Shown here: positions 16,928 through 26,703 of the stretch, one piece after another
Layout of the letters: every line of letters begins with the position of its first letter
How positions within the stretch are numbered: position 1 is the first letter of the stretch
NCBI GenBank assembly: GCA_012959965.1
Contig: DUCF01000088.1
Location: 1-59,496 of the forward strand
From: Candidatus Thioglobus sp.
GTDB taxonomy: Bacteria; Pseudomonadota; Gammaproteobacteria; PS1; Pseudothioglobaceae
Reading direction: 5' to 3'
DNA: 59,496 nucleotides
The notes under the pieces: model-generated
Database searches by the model: none
What the model was told of the DNA's origin: nothing
The model's input: the letters and a program-made list of their open reading frames with translations, nothing else
Program-made: the position numbers and the translations under genes

Positions 16928-17787
16928 AACACAAACCACAAAATCCAAAACCGGCTGATGTACAAGATCGGCTTGGTAGTACTGCTGTTATTTCTTATCC
17001 TACAAACTCACTGCCGCCAGCGGATATGGCGATGTACCAAAAGGCCAGGGAGAATATGACCTTGGTTGATGAGATACTCATTCCGCCTAAAGAGGCTAAA
17101 ACTTTCTGCGTAGCAGCAGGGCATTTTTTTCGTATTGTCAGTGTTGAAGGGCCTCAAGTTGGCGATTTAAACCTTTGGCATAAGGACGATTTGAGCGAGC
17201 GCTTTTATTCCGGTAAGACTCGAGCGCTTTACGGCACCCATGTCAGTACCAGCGACCGACTCTGGAGTAACTTTCCGTATCTCAGGCCAATCGCTACAAT
17301 CACTTACGACACTCTTGATTGGTATGGTTGGGATGAAGATGGTGGCAGTGTTCACGATGTTATTGGTACGCGCTGCGATCCTTATACCCATATGGCGCTT
17401 AATAACCAAAACTATCATTATTGTTGTCACTCGAATTTATGCAGAGCAATGGCTGCTTATGAAGACAAGTCGATTGACGAAATTGAGCGTTTAGTACACG
17501 ATGTTTTAAACGTCTTTATGTGTACCGGCTTTACCAAGGATACGCACCAATATTTTATGAAGGCAAGCCCGGTAAGGCCCGGTGATTTCATTGAGTTTTT
17601 TGCGGAGGTTGGCTTACTTGGCGCTCTATCAGCATGCCCTGGTGGGGATTGCAGCAGCACGCATTCCAGCGACTCTGCAGCTTGTTTTCCACTCAAGGTG
17701 GAGATCTACAAGCCTCAAGCAGGGACTCTCGTTGACTGGTCCTCGCCAAAGGTTAATGCCTATTCAGGCCAGCACGGTTGCTCATGA
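16924..17787 (+). CDS. DUF1989 (urea carboxylase-associated) family protein
   Basis: This 287-residue protein belongs to the DUF1989 or urea-carboxylase-associated family. Recognisable segments are VEGPQVGDLNLW, DVIGTRCDPYTH and YYCCHSNLCRAM with clustered cysteines. Some family members (CgdA/CgdB) are known as carboxyguanidine deiminase subunits in guanidine degradation. No urea or guanidine carboxylase gene is present here, so this is a solo member. Position next to hydantoinase and creatinase-type genes suggests hydrolysis or deimination of a guanidino compound such as a creatine or creatinine derivative; this is inference. Its stop overlaps the GMC oxidoreductase start by four bases. Confidence 0.82.
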   Translation: MKHKPQNPKPADVQDRLGSTAVISYPTNSLPPADMAMYQKARENMTLVDEILIPPKEAKTFCVAAGHFFRIVSVEGPQVGDLNLWHKDDLSERFYSGKTRALYGTHVSTSDRLWSNFPYLRPIATITYDTLDWYGWDEDGGSVHDVIGTRCDPYTHMALNNQNYHYCCHSNLCRAMAAYEDKSIDEIERLVHDVLNVFMCTGFTKDTHQYFMKASPVRPGDFIEFFAEVGLLGALSACPGGDCSSTHSSDSAACFPLKVEIYKPQAGTLVDWSSPKVNAYSGQHGCS

Positions 17788-19463
17788 GTGAGTCTGTAGA
17801 AGAAAGCACAGCGCAAAAGCAGGATAAGGCGCCAAAATCAAGCCAGTACGACTACATCATTGTTGGTGCGGGAGCTGCAGGTTGCGTGCTGGCCAATCGA
17901 CTCAGCGAAAATCCCGAGAATTCAGTGTGCTTAATCGAAGCGGGTGGTAGTGATAAAAGCCCGTGGATTCAGATACCTGCTGGTATTTTTGGGCTTTACG
18001 GCAATAAAAAATACGACTACGCTTACCAAGGCGTGCCACAAAAACACTTAAATAACCGCATAATTACGATAAACCGTGGCAAGTGCCTCGGCGGTTCGAG
18101 TGCTATTAATTCCATGGTCTATATTCGTGGCAACAAGCAAGATTATGACCATTGGGTGGACTTGGGTTGTGAGGGTTGGTCTTATGACGATGTTTTGCCA
18201 ATTTTTAAAGATTTAGAGAGGGATTGCACAGGGGGCGATGCCAATTTTCATGGAGTCGAGGGTGAGTTATCGGTTGTTAATCCACAAGATGTCAACGCTG
18301 CAGCCAAGCGATTTGTGCGTGCAGGCGCTGAAGCGGGTTTGTCGGAAAATGCTGACTTTAATGCAGGCTCGCAAATAGGTCTAGGTATTTATAAGGTGAC
18401 ACAAAATAATGGCGTGCGTGTCAGCGCCTACTCGGCTTTTATTAAGCCCATTGCGCGTCGACCAAATCTTCGAGTGATTAGCGACACGAAAGTCTTCTCC
18501 CTTGACATTGAGGGAGATATTGTCAAAGCGGTGAACATTAAAATTGACACATTTGACTACAAACTAAAATGTGGAGAGGAGGTAATGCTCTGTGCTGGCG
18601 CCATCGATTCACCTAGATTGTTGTTAAGTTCCGGCATCGGCAATAAAAAAGAGCTTGAGGAGCTGGGTATTGAATGCAAGAAGGATCTCGCTGGCGTGGG
18701 TGAGAATCTACAAGACCACTTGGACTCCATGGTTACCGTCAGGTCAAGTAAGGCAGAGTCTATTGGCATCTCTTGGCGCAGTTTATTGAGTCGTGTTCTA
18801 CCAGCGCCCTTTCGCTACTACTTCAAAAAAATGGGCTGGTGGACAACCAATTATGTCGAGGCCGGTGGTTTTGCCAAAACCCAAAGTATGAGTGACGATT
18901 TGCCCGATGTTCAATTTCACTTTACCCCGATTTATAGAAGCCATCGCGGCAGGAAATTTGAGTTTGGCCATGGCTATTCATTGTTTACTTGTCTATTACA
19001 GCCTTACAGTGTTGGCAGTATTAAACTTGCAAAAGATAACGACGATTTAAAGCTATTGATAGATCATAATTTTCTCTCAGATTCAAGGGATGAAGTTGCG
19101 ATAATTGAGGCATTAAAAAAAGCCAGAGAGATATTGGGATCATCAGAATTTAATGCTGTTTGCGGTAAAGAAATGGCGCCCGGCAAAGACGTGCAAAGTG
19201 ATGAGCAAATACTGCAGTATTTGCGCAACACAGCAACTACTGTTTTTCACCCGGTTGGCACTTGTAAAATGGGGATTGACGATCTGGCTGTCGTTTCTCC
19301 AAAGGACTTAAAAGTTAGAGGAATGAATAACTTACGTGTTATCGACGCCTCCATAATGCCACGCATTATCAGGGGCAATACTGCGGCTGCAACGATGATG
19401 ATCGGTGAAATGGGCGCGCGGATGATATTGGCCGATCAGCGGCTTAAACAAGAAGAAACTTAA
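17784..19463 (+). CDS. GMC-family FAD oxidoreductase (choline dehydrogenase-like)
   Basis: The ATG at 17784 forms an ATGA overlap with the preceding stop and is preferred to an in-frame TTG two codons upstream. The resulting protein is about 559 residues. The FAD loop is IIVGAGAAGCVLANRLSE, followed by the GMC signature GGSSAINSMVYIRG. The C-terminal active-site region contains FHPVGTCKMG. Family members oxidise alcohols such as choline and related hydroxy compounds to aldehydes. No betaine aldehyde dehydrogenase is adjacent, so choline oxidation is only one option. It closes the operon 11603-19463, followed by a weak hairpin. Confidence 0.88.
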   Translation: MSESVEESTAQKQDKAPKSSQYDYIIVGAGAAGCVLANRLSENPENSVCLIEAGGSDKSPWIQIPAGIFGLYGNKKYDYAYQGVPQKHLNNRIITINRGKCLGGSSAINSMVYIRGNKQDYDHWVDLGCEGWSYDDVLPIFKDLERDCTGGDANFHGVEGELSVVNPQDVNAAAKRFVRAGAEAGLSENADFNAGSQIGLGIYKVTQNNGVRVSAYSAFIKPIARRPNLRVISDTKVFSLDIEGDIVKAVNIKIDTFDYKLKCGEEVMLCAGAIDSPRLLLSSGIGNKKELEELGIECKKDLAGVGENLQDHLDSMVTVRSSKAESIGISWRSLLSRVLPAPFRYYFKKMGWWTTNYVEAGGFAKTQSMSDDLPDVQFHFTPIYRSHRGRKFEFGHGYSLFTCLLQPYSVGSIKLAKDNDDLKLLIDHNFLSDSRDEVAIIEALKKAREILGSSEFNAVCGKEMAPGKDVQSDEQILQYLRNTATTVFHPVGTCKMGIDDLAVVSPKDLKVRGMNNLRVIDASIMPRIIRGNTAAATMMIGEMGARMILADQRLKQEET

Positions 19464-19478
19464 CGAAATAACTTGAAT

Positions 19479-19503
19479 AAAAGATAATTAAATCTTTTTT
19501 TTA
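19479..19503 (+). terminator. Weak AT-rich hairpin with T-tract after the GMC gene
   Basis: AAAAGAT (19479-19485) and ATCTTTT (19492-19498) form a 7-bp stem with a 6-base loop, followed by more T residues. The stem has only one G-C pair, so termination would be inefficient. It lies between the GMC stop and the creatinase promoter. Confidence 0.4.
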
Positions 19504-19521
19504 TTTTGTTAAAGAAAGAAC

Positions 19522-19550
19522 TTGCCTTTCGTAGAGAACTTGATTAATAT
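19522..19550 (+). promoter_or_regulatory. Candidate sigma-70 promoter for the creatinase gene
   Basis: TTGCCT at 19522-19527 and TAATAT at 19545-19550 are separated by exactly 17 bases. They lie 30 bases before the creatinase ATG, which has a GGAGAAGG ribosome site. This suggests the creatinase-to-HD gene segment can be transcribed independently of the hydantoinase operon. Confidence 0.55.
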
Positions 19551-19579
19551 CCGCATTTTTTGACTATCTGGAGAAGGGT

Positions 19580-20788
19580 ATGAATATGCCAAGAACGAAA
19601 ATCATTCCAAACGGCAATAAGGCTGTTCACACATTTAGTGACGGTGAATTTCAAAATAGACAGGCAAAGCTTCGAGCGCATATGGCTGTACATAATATTG
19701 ATGCAGTTATCCTTACTTCTATCCACGGTATTAATTATTACAGTGATTTTCTTTACTGTTCATTCGGTCGCCCTTACGCGTTGGTTGTTACACAGGATAA
19801 AGCCACAACTGTTACGGCAAATATTGACGGTGGACAGCCGTATCGCCGTACTTTCGGTGAAAACTTGGTTTATACCGATTGGCAAAAAGACAGTTTCTTC
19901 TATGCGCTGCAGACACTTGTTGCCAATAAAGGAAAAATTGGTATTGAGTATGATCATATTACTATGGAGCGCCTGAACAAACTCCAATGCGCTTTTGACA
20001 AGGCGCAACTTGTTGATATTTCTGTTGATTGTATGAACATGCGCTCGATTAAATCGGACGAAGAAATTGCCCATATTATTCATGGCGCTAATATTTGTGA
20101 CATTGGTGGTGCAGCCCTGGTTGAAGCAATTAAAGAGGGCGCTCCAGAGCATGAGGTTGCGCTTCACTCAACACAGGCAATGGTTAGAGAGACCGCCATA
20201 AGATTTCCGAATTCTGAATTAATGGATACTTGGACTTGGTTTCAGTCTGGCATTAATACCGATGGTGCTCATAATCCGGTCACCACTCGACAAGTGAAAA
20301 AAGGCGACATTCTTAGCCTTAATTGTTTCTCTATGAATTCTGGCTACTATGTCGCACTTGAGCGCACATTGTTCTTCGATCATGTTGACGACGCATCGTT
20401 GAAGCTTTGGGAAGTGAATGTGAAAGTGCACGAAGAAGGTATGAAGCTTATCAAGCCTGGTGTGGCTTGTAGAGACATTGCGCTTGAACTAAACAAGATA
20501 TTTGAAGAGTACGGCTTACTTGAATCTCGCACCTTTGGTTACGGCCACTCGTTTGGTGTTCTGTCGCATTACTACGGTCGTGAGGCTGGTGTTGAGCTGC
20601 GCGAGGATATTGATACCGTTTTGCAAAAGAACATGGTGGTCTCAATGGAGCCGATGATTATGATTCCTGAAGGACAAGCTGGAGCTGGCGGATATCGCGA
20701 GCACGACGTGTTGGTAATCACCGAGGACAGTGCTTATGACATTACTGAATTTCCGTACGGTCCGGAGCACAATATCATAGCCAGCTAA
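19580..20788 (+). CDS. Creatinase (creatine amidinohydrolase)
   Basis: This 402-residue protein matches Pseudomonas creatinase along its length, as far as I recall that sequence. Shared stretches include YYSDFLYCSFGRPYALVV, ELMDTWTWFQSGINTDGAHN and GYGHSFGVLSHYYGREAG. The catalytic histidine is H231 (H232 in P. putida), and the substrate-binding glutamates fall at E261 and E357 (E262 and E358), a constant one-residue offset. The enzyme hydrolyses creatine to sarcosine and urea in the cytoplasm and needs no metal. Sarcosine oxidase genes follow at 22136, giving a direct route to glycine. No urease or urea amidolyase gene is in the window, so the fate of urea is unknown. Confidence 0.95.
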   Translation: MNMPRTKIIPNGNKAVHTFSDGEFQNRQAKLRAHMAVHNIDAVILTSIHGINYYSDFLYCSFGRPYALVVTQDKATTVTANIDGGQPYRRTFGENLVYTDWQKDSFFYALQTLVANKGKIGIEYDHITMERLNKLQCAFDKAQLVDISVDCMNMRSIKSDEEIAHIIHGANICDIGGAALVEAIKEGAPEHEVALHSTQAMVRETAIRFPNSELMDTWTWFQSGINTDGAHNPVTTRQVKKGDILSLNCFSMNSGYYVALERTLFFDHVDDASLKLWEVNVKVHEEGMKLIKPGVACRDIALELNKIFEEYGLLESRTFGYGHSFGVLSHYYGREAGVELREDIDTVLQKNMVVSMEPMIMIPEGQAGAGGYREHDVLVITEDSAYDITEFPYGPEHNIIAS

Positions 20789-21004
20789 GTGCATGGTTTA
20801 TTTCGATTTTATCGATTGAATAATGTAATCATACAACTCAAGCTTCACTGATAAAATTCGCAATTTTTATAGCTGCTTAAATACAATTGGTTTGAAAGTA
20901 GCTTAGAGTTGATTTGTAGCATTCCCAAGATGGCTTTGAAAGGGGCGGCTATCGTTATAGACTGCTACAATGATGGTTTTTTCTTGATGTCTTGCACAGT
21001 AAAT

Positions 21005-22114
21005 ATGAGTTCAATAAATTTTCCAAATATTGATCATGAAAATTTGCCAAAGTGGCAGGGCGATCTGGCGCCCCTTGAATGCATAGAAATCATCGAAGAG
21101 ACGCATAACGTTAAAAGCTTTCGATTTAAATCACAGAAAGACGCTTGGTTTCAGTTTTTGCCGGGTCAGCACACGACGCTATTCTTAAATATCGATGGTG
21201 CGGATGTGATGCGCACCTATACGATTGCCTCAAGTCCAACTAGGCCGCACACCATTACCATTACTTCAAAGCGTATGACGGATGGTATTGTCACTAATTG
21301 GATGCACGACAATCTTAAGGTGGGCGATGTTATTGATGCACTCAATATTGGCGGCTCGTTCAGTGTGGCACTTGACAAGCCAAAGAAAAAAGTTTTATTG
21401 ATGTCGGGCGGTAGCGGCATAACACCAATGCTATCGATGACGCGTTATTTTGTCGATCTGGCGATTGATGTTGATATTGTTTTTATCCACAATGCACAAA
21501 CGCCAGAGGATTTAATTGGCAAATACGAGTTGGATTATTACGCGCACCACCAGTTAAATTTTGGCCTGCATTATGTTTGCGATAAGGCGGATGCGACTTG
21601 GCAGGGCGCAAGTGGTTTTTTAGACACAAAAATGTTGACGCGTTTGGTGCCGGATTACCTTGAGCGCGAAGTGTACTGTTGTGGCCCTGAAGCCTACATG
21701 GTGAATGCTAAAGGACTTCTTCGAGCGGGTGGATTTGATATGGATTACTACCATCAAGAGAGTTTTGATATTGAGAGCTCCACTGCGCAACAGAATATGG
21801 CCGAACCCCTTGAAAAGCCAGTAGTAGACGTGGAGTATAGTGGCGAGATTGTTGAGTACAATGTGATATTGACAGAGACAGGAAAAACAATCTCTTGTGC
21901 CAGCAATAGCAGTATTTTGTCGGCGATTCAAGCACAAGGCATCGGCGTGCCATTCGCTTGCTCAATGGGCATGTGTGGTACGTGCAGAGCGAAAATGACT
22001 GAGGGAACAGTTGATATGGACGCGCAAGGCGGCCTGTTGAAATCTCATGAGGAAGAGGGTTACATTCTAACCTGTTGTTCAAAACCTACAAGCGATGTAG
22101 TGCTTGATTTATAG
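21005..22114 (+). CDS. GbcB-type ferredoxin reductase (FAD + C-terminal 2Fe-2S)
   Basis: The frame is open from a TTG at 20909, but I place the start at the ATG at 21005 because the N-terminus then matches GbcB in length (369 residues). No start has a strong ribosome site. The FAD domain shows the RTYTIASSP motif and the NAD(P) domain shows LLMSGGSGITPMLS. The YCCGPEAYM segment precedes a plant-type 2Fe-2S domain with CSMGMCGTC and a later cysteine in ILTCCS. GbcB passes electrons to the Rieske oxygenase GbcA, which demethylates glycine betaine to dimethylglycine. No GbcA-like gene lies in this window, so its oxygenase partner must be encoded elsewhere or be a different enzyme. Confidence 0.85.
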   Translation: MSSINFPNIDHENLPKWQGDLAPLECIEIIEETHNVKSFRFKSQKDAWFQFLPGQHTTLFLNIDGADVMRTYTIASSPTRPHTITITSKRMTDGIVTNWMHDNLKVGDVIDALNIGGSFSVALDKPKKKVLLMSGGSGITPMLSMTRYFVDLAIDVDIVFIHNAQTPEDLIGKYELDYYAHHQLNFGLHYVCDKADATWQGASGFLDTKMLTRLVPDYLEREVYCCGPEAYMVNAKGLLRAGGFDMDYYHQESFDIESSTAQQNMAEPLEKPVVDVEYSGEIVEYNVILTETGKTISCASNSSILSAIQAQGIGVPFACSMGMCGTCRAKMTEGTVDMDAQGGLLKSHEEEGYILTCCSKPTSDVVLDL

Positions 22115-22135
22115 AATTTTAGATAGAGTTATATT

Positions 22136-23386
22136 ATGCAAAAAAAATATTCTTGGTATTCGTTATTAAAAGCAGGCTTAAGCGGCCAAGACTGGGATCA
22201 GGCGATTCCACTGGTCGAGCCCAAGTCGAAATACGACGTCATTATTATTGGCGGCGGCGGTCACGGTTTAGCGACCGCTTATTATTTGGCAAAAGAGTGC
22301 GGCATTACTAATATTGCCGTTGTTGAAAAAGGCTATATTGGTGGTGGTAATACCGCTAGAAACACCACCATCATTCGCTCTAACTATTTGCGAGATGAGG
22401 CCTCTAGTCTTTACGAGCATTCCATGCAATTATGGGAAGGCATTAGTGAAGATTTAAATTTTAATGTGATGTTTTCTCAGCGTGGTGTTTACAATCTTGG
22501 CCATACGCTGCAAGACATGCGTGATATTGAGCGTCGAGTGAACGCCAACATGCTCAATGGTGTTGATGCTCAAGTGGTAACCGCAAAAGAAATTAAAGAG
22601 CAAATTCCAATTATTAACACCTCTCAGAATGCCAGATACCCTATTATGGGCTCTTCTTATCAGCCACGTGGCGGCGTAGCAAGACACGATGGTGTTGCCT
22701 GGGGTTTTGCCAGAGCGGCCGCAATGCTTGGTGTGGATATTATTCAAGATTGCGAAGTGATTGGAATTGAGGTAGAGGAGGGTCGCGTTAAGGGTGTTAA
22801 CACCACTCGTGGTGACATTATGGCAGACCGTATTGGTTGCGTCAGTGCGGGACACTCTTCAGTGATAGCAAAAATGGCCGGCCTAAGGTTGCCAGTTGAA
22901 AGCCATCCTTTGCAAGCATTTGTTTCGGAAGCAATGAAGCCAGTTTTACACACCGTTGTTATGTCAAATGCGGTGCATGGCTATATCTCCCAAAGTGATA
23001 AGGGTGATTTAGTTATCGGTGCTGGCATCGATGGCTACAGTTCCTACGCACAGCGTGGTGCTTCACGAATTATTGAGCATTCAGCGGCCGCTATATTGGA
23101 AATGTTCCCGATATTTTCGCGCGTTCGTATGAATCGCCAGTGGGGTGGTATTGTTGATGTTTGCCCTGATGCTTGTCCGATTATCAGTCCAACGAAAATA
23201 CAAGGTTTGTACTTTAATTGTGGCTGGGGAACGGGCGGCTTTAAGGCAACACCAGGATCGGGTCATGTATTTGCGCATACCATTGCACAAGACAAGCAGC
23301 ACCCATTAGCAAAGCCATTCCATTTAGACCGTTTCACCACAGGCGCGCTCATTGATGAGCACGGCGCTGCTGGTGTGGCACATTAA
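22136..23386 (+). CDS. soxB: Sarcosine oxidase beta subunit
   Basis: This 416-residue protein is the catalytic flavin subunit of heterotetrameric sarcosine oxidase. The FAD loop is [17 protein letters not shown] (residues 36-52). H184 in [12 protein letters not shown] is at the place of the histidine that holds FMN covalently in characterised enzymes. The complex oxidises sarcosine with O2 to glycine, H2O2 and, with folate, 5,10-methylene-tetrahydrofolate. The order soxB-soxD-soxA-soxG follows with gaps of 15 and 5 bases and then an 8-base overlap. Confidence 0.96.
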   Translation: MQKKYSWYSLLKAGLSGQDWDQAIPLVEPKSKYDVIIIGGGGHGLATAYYLAKECGITNIAVVEKGYIGGGNTARNTTIIRSNYLRDEASSLYEHSMQLWEGISEDLNFNVMFSQRGVYNLGHTLQDMRDIERRVNANMLNGVDAQVVTAKEIKEQIPIINTSQNARYPIMGSSYQPRGGVARHDGVAWGFARAAAMLGVDIIQDCEVIGIEVEEGRVKGVNTTRGDIMADRIGCVSAGHSSVIAKMAGLRLPVESHPLQAFVSEAMKPVLHTVVMSNAVHGYISQSDKGDLVIGAGIDGYSSYAQRGASRIIEHSAAAILEMFPIFSRVRMNRQWGGIVDVCPDACPIISPTKIQGLYFNCGWGTGGFKATPGSGHVFAHTIAQDKQHPLAKPFHLDRFTTGALIDEHGAAGVAH

Positions 23387-23401
23387 TAAGGATAGATAAT
23401 T

Positions 23402-23677
23402 ATGTTTTTGATTCATTGTCCATATTGCAACGAAGAAAGAGAGCAAGAAGAGTTTTCTCCCGCGGGAGAGGCCTTTATTGCTCGCCCTGAAGCACCTGAG
23501 GACATCAGTGATGAAGCTTGGGCGGATTACGTTTTTTATCGTACAAATCATAAGGGCGACCACTGGGAACAATGGGTTCACAGTAATGGTTGCCGAAAAT
23601 ACTTTATGGTTGAGCGCTCAACCATAACCCATGAAATTTTAAAAGTCGCCGCTTTTGGCGCGGATATTAGCGAGTAA
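23402..23677 (+). CDS. soxD: Sarcosine oxidase delta subunit
   Basis: This 91-residue subunit has the zinc site of the delta family, with C6 and C9 in HCPYCN and H60 and C64 in WVHSNGCRKYF. Characterised delta subunits use the same four positions within one residue. It has a structural role in the SoxBDAG complex. The start follows a AAGGAT ribosome site. Confidence 0.95.
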   Translation: MFLIHCPYCNEEREQEEFSPAGEAFIARPEAPEDISDEAWADYVFYRTNHKGDHWEQWVHSNGCRKYFMVERSTITHEILKVAAFGADISE

Positions 23678-23682
23678 GTATT

Positions 23683-26600
23683 ATGAGAGTTGAACAAATA
23701 ACGAGCCATCAAATCGATCGCTCTAAGCCACTCACTTTTATTTTTAACAATAAAAAGTACAAAGGTTTTGAAGGCGACACGTTGGCTTCGGCTTTAATTG
23801 CAAATGACGCCCTGTTGTTCGCTAGAAGTTTTAAATATGGCCGTAAACGCGGCCTTATGGCGGCTGGTGTTGAAGAGCCTAACGCATTGGTGTCTTTAGA
23901 AATGGGTGGTCGTTATACACCTAATCTGAAAGCAACAGAAATTCCTCTTTATGATGGCCTTAGCGCCAAAAGTGCGACAAATCCGCACAGCTTTGATTTG
24001 CGCGCCTTTATCAAGCCATTGCACCGCTTTATGCCAGCCGGTTTTTACTATAAAACCTTTATCAAGCAGGCAGTTTGGGCAAAAGTAGAAGACTCTCTTC
24101 GCGCCCTCTCTGGATTCTCTGAAGCACCAACACAAGAAGATGTTGATGTTTACGATCATGTTCATCATCACGCCGAGGTGCTTATTGTTGGCGGTGGTGC
24201 GGCCGGCATGTCGGCAGCTCTTGAGGTGCTGAAGAATTCAGATAGTGAGCGTGTTATTTTGGTTGATGAGCGCGCTAGACTAGGTGGCGAGTTGTTCAAT
24301 GAATTTGCTTCAGATGAAGCTGCCGCTATATGGCATGAGGAAGGGGTTGCTGATTTGTGTGGTTTTGCTAAGGAGCAAAGCGATCGTTTTACGATGTTGA
24401 CTCGTGCCACAGCCTACGCCTGGCATGATCAAAACTATGTAGAGGTTTTGGAAACGCATGCGACTGGCGAAAACTTATCACTAACTAATGGCAGTCAAGT
24501 TAGAAAAACACTGCATAAAATTCGTGCAAAAAAAGTGATTTTGGCCACAGGTGCACATGAGCGTCCAATGCTGTTTGAAGCAAACGATTTGACCAATATT
24601 ATGCTCAGTCAATCGGTCAGACGGTATTTGAATGAATTTGGCGCCGTATCAGGTAAGAAAGTTGTTGTGTATGGCAATAATGACAGTATCTACCAAACTG
24701 CTCAAGACCTGCATAGGTGCAATATTAGCTGCACTGTGATTGATGTGCGCTCCGCTGGTGCAACGAATTCTATTGCAGACAAGACAAGACAAGGCGGCAT
24801 TAAAGTAATGCAGGGTTATGCGATTGTTAAGGCGCATGGCTCTGACAAGGTTGATGGTATCGATGTTGCGCTTGCAGTGCGCCAAGGTGTCAGTTGGGAA
24901 GTGATTGGCGAGAGCGAGTCACTCAGTTGCGATTTATTAGCAACATCTGGCGGTTTTAACCCTGTCGTTCATTTGGATTGTCACACAGGCGCTAAAGCTA
25001 CTTTTGATGAAGTCTCGCAAGCATTTTTGCCACAAAAAGAGCGCCCAAATCGCCAAACCTGTGGCGCGGTGAGCGGTGTAGGAGCTTGGCATGATGCTGT
25101 TATTGATGCTAAAAACAAAGCGCAGCTTACATTGCAATCCTTGGGTGTTGTCAGTGAAGTGAATAACGCTGAATTGGGTGAAAACCACTCAAATTATTAT
25201 AATGTCGGAGAATTTTTTACCCCTGCTGCGATTATCGAACGACCAAAAGTTTTTCTGGATTTGCAAAATGATGTCACTACTCTGGATGTTGCGCTTTCAA
25301 TTAGAGAGGGCTACCGCTCAATTGAGCACATCAAGCGTTATACCGCAATGGGTTTTGGCACAGACCAAGGTAAAACGGGCAACATCAATGGTATTGCCGT
25401 TGCCGCAGCGATTCTTGGCAAAACAATGCCTGAAGTGGGTACAACAACTTTCCGACCGGCATACACCGGTGTTGATTTTGGCGCCCTAGCAGGTCGTGAA
25501 AATGGTGGATTATTTGATCCACAGCGCTATACAACGATTCACGACTCTCACGTTGCCAAAGGCGCTGAGTTTGAAGTGGTTGGTCAGTGGTATCGTCCTT
25601 GGTATTATCCAAAAACGGGCGAGAATATTCATCAAGCTGTTCATAGAGAGTGCCTGGCTGCAAGGACCTCATTAGGTATGATGGATGCTTCAACGCTAGG
25701 CAAGATTGACGTACAAGGCCCCGATGCAAGGGAGTTTTTATCAAGAGTCTACACCAATGCTTGGATGAAACTCGCGCCGGGAAGCTGTCGTTACGGCTTG
25801 ATGTGTAATGAAAAAGGCATGATTATCGACGACGGCGTATCAACATGCATCGGCGATAACCACTTTATTATGACCACGACAACCGGTGGTGCAGCTAGCG
25901 TTTATTCGACATTAGAGATGTGGCTGCAAACAGAATGGAATCACTTGGATGTGCACTTAAACAGTGTCACTGATCACTATTCTACCATTGCTGTGGTAGG
26001 TCCTAATGCGCGAAATTTAATGAAATTACTGTGTCAGGATGTTGATTTTGATCGTGAGAGTTTCAAATTTATGCAGTGGCGCCCCGGCATAGTTTGTGGT
26101 GTTAGCGCGCGTATTATGCGCATCAGTTTTTCTGGCGAGCTGGCTTATGAGATCAATGTAGAAGCTAATTACGGTCGCTACATTTGGGATCAAGTGGCCA
26201 CTGTCGGTGAGAAGTGGAACATTACACCGTACGGAACGGAATCCATGCACGTTCTTCGTGCGGAGAAAGGTTATATTATTGTGGGTCAAGACACCGATGG
26301 CTCAATGACGCCAGCGGATGTTAATATGAATTGGATTGTTGCAAACAACAAGCCGTTTTCATTTATCGGTCAACGTTCATTTTCGATTGCCGCACTTAGC
26401 GCCGAAAACCGTTTTCAGTTGATTGGTCTATTAACCAAAGACGCCTCAGTAGTGATACCAGAAGGTGCCCATATTATTGATAACGGCGGCAAGTCCGTAG
26501 GTTACGTAACGTCGAGTTATTTTAGTCCGATGTTAGGGCGATCCATCGCGATGGCTCAAATGCAAGGTGGTTTGAGCAAGGTGGGTGAAACAACCATTGT

Positions 26601-26703
26601 TAAAATAGTGCAAGAAAAACAAGGGCTTAAAGAGATTCCTTGTGAAATATCAAGCAGTGTTTTTTATGATATTAACGGCGAGAGGGTAGACGGTAATGAC
26701 TAA
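23683..26703 (+). CDS. soxA: Sarcosine oxidase alpha subunit
   Basis: This 1006-residue subunit has an N-terminal ferredoxin-like region (residues about 15-95). A Rossmann dinucleotide domain follows with VLIVGGGAAGMSAALEV near residue 166, then a second glycine-rich segment KVVVYGNNDSIYQTA near 325. The C-terminal part, from about residue 610, is a GcvT-like folate-binding domain. That domain takes the sarcosine methyl carbon onto tetrahydrofolate, coupling demethylation to the C1 pool. Full length with no truncation. Confidence 0.96.
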   Translation: MRVEQITSHQIDRSKPLTFIFNNKKYKGFEGDTLASALIANDALLFARSFKYGRKRGLMAAGVEEPNALVSLEMGGRYTPNLKATEIPLYDGLSAKSATNPHSFDLRAFIKPLHRFMPAGFYYKTFIKQAVWAKVEDSLRALSGFSEAPTQEDVDVYDHVHHHAEVLIVGGGAAGMSAALEVLKNSDSERVILVDERARLGGELFNEFASDEAAAIWHEEGVADLCGFAKEQSDRFTMLTRATAYAWHDQNYVEVLETHATGENLSLTNGSQVRKTLHKIRAKKVILATGAHERPMLFEANDLTNIMLSQSVRRYLNEFGAVSGKKVVVYGNNDSIYQTAQDLHRCNISCTVIDVRSAGATNSIADKTRQGGIKVMQGYAIVKAHGSDKVDGIDVALAVRQGVSWEVIGESESLSCDLLATSGGFNPVVHLDCHTGAKATFDEVSQAFLPQKERPNRQTCGAVSGVGAWHDAVIDAKNKAQLTLQSLGVVSEVNNAELGENHSNYYNVGEFFTPAAIIERPKVFLDLQNDVTTLDVALSIREGYRSIEHIKRYTAMGFGTDQGKTGNINGIAVAAAILGKTMPEVGTTTFRPAYTGVDFGALAGRENGGLFDPQRYTTIHDSHVAKGAEFEVVGQWYRPWYYPKTGENIHQAVHRECLAARTSLGMMDASTLGKIDVQGPDAREFLSRVYTNAWMKLAPGSCRYGLMCNEKGMIIDDGVSTCIGDNHFIMTTTTGGAASVYSTLEMWLQTEWNHLDVHLNSVTDHYSTIAVVGPNARNLMKLLCQDVDFDRESFKFMQWRPGIVCGVSARIMRISFSGELAYEINVEANYGRYIWDQVATVGEKWNITPYGTESMHVLRAEKGYIIVGQDTDGSMTPADVNMNWIVANNKPFSFIGQRSFSIAALSAENRFQLIGLLTKDASVVIPEGAHIIDNGGKSVGYVTSSYFSPMLGRSIAMAQMQGGLSKVGETTIVKIVQEKQGLKEIPCEISSSVFYDINGERVDGND

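Noticed and set aside
17778-17783. TTG start two codons upstream for the GMC oxidoreductase
   Set aside because: The ATG at 17784 forms a four-base ATGA overlap with the preceding stop, the same arrangement as the previous gene pair.
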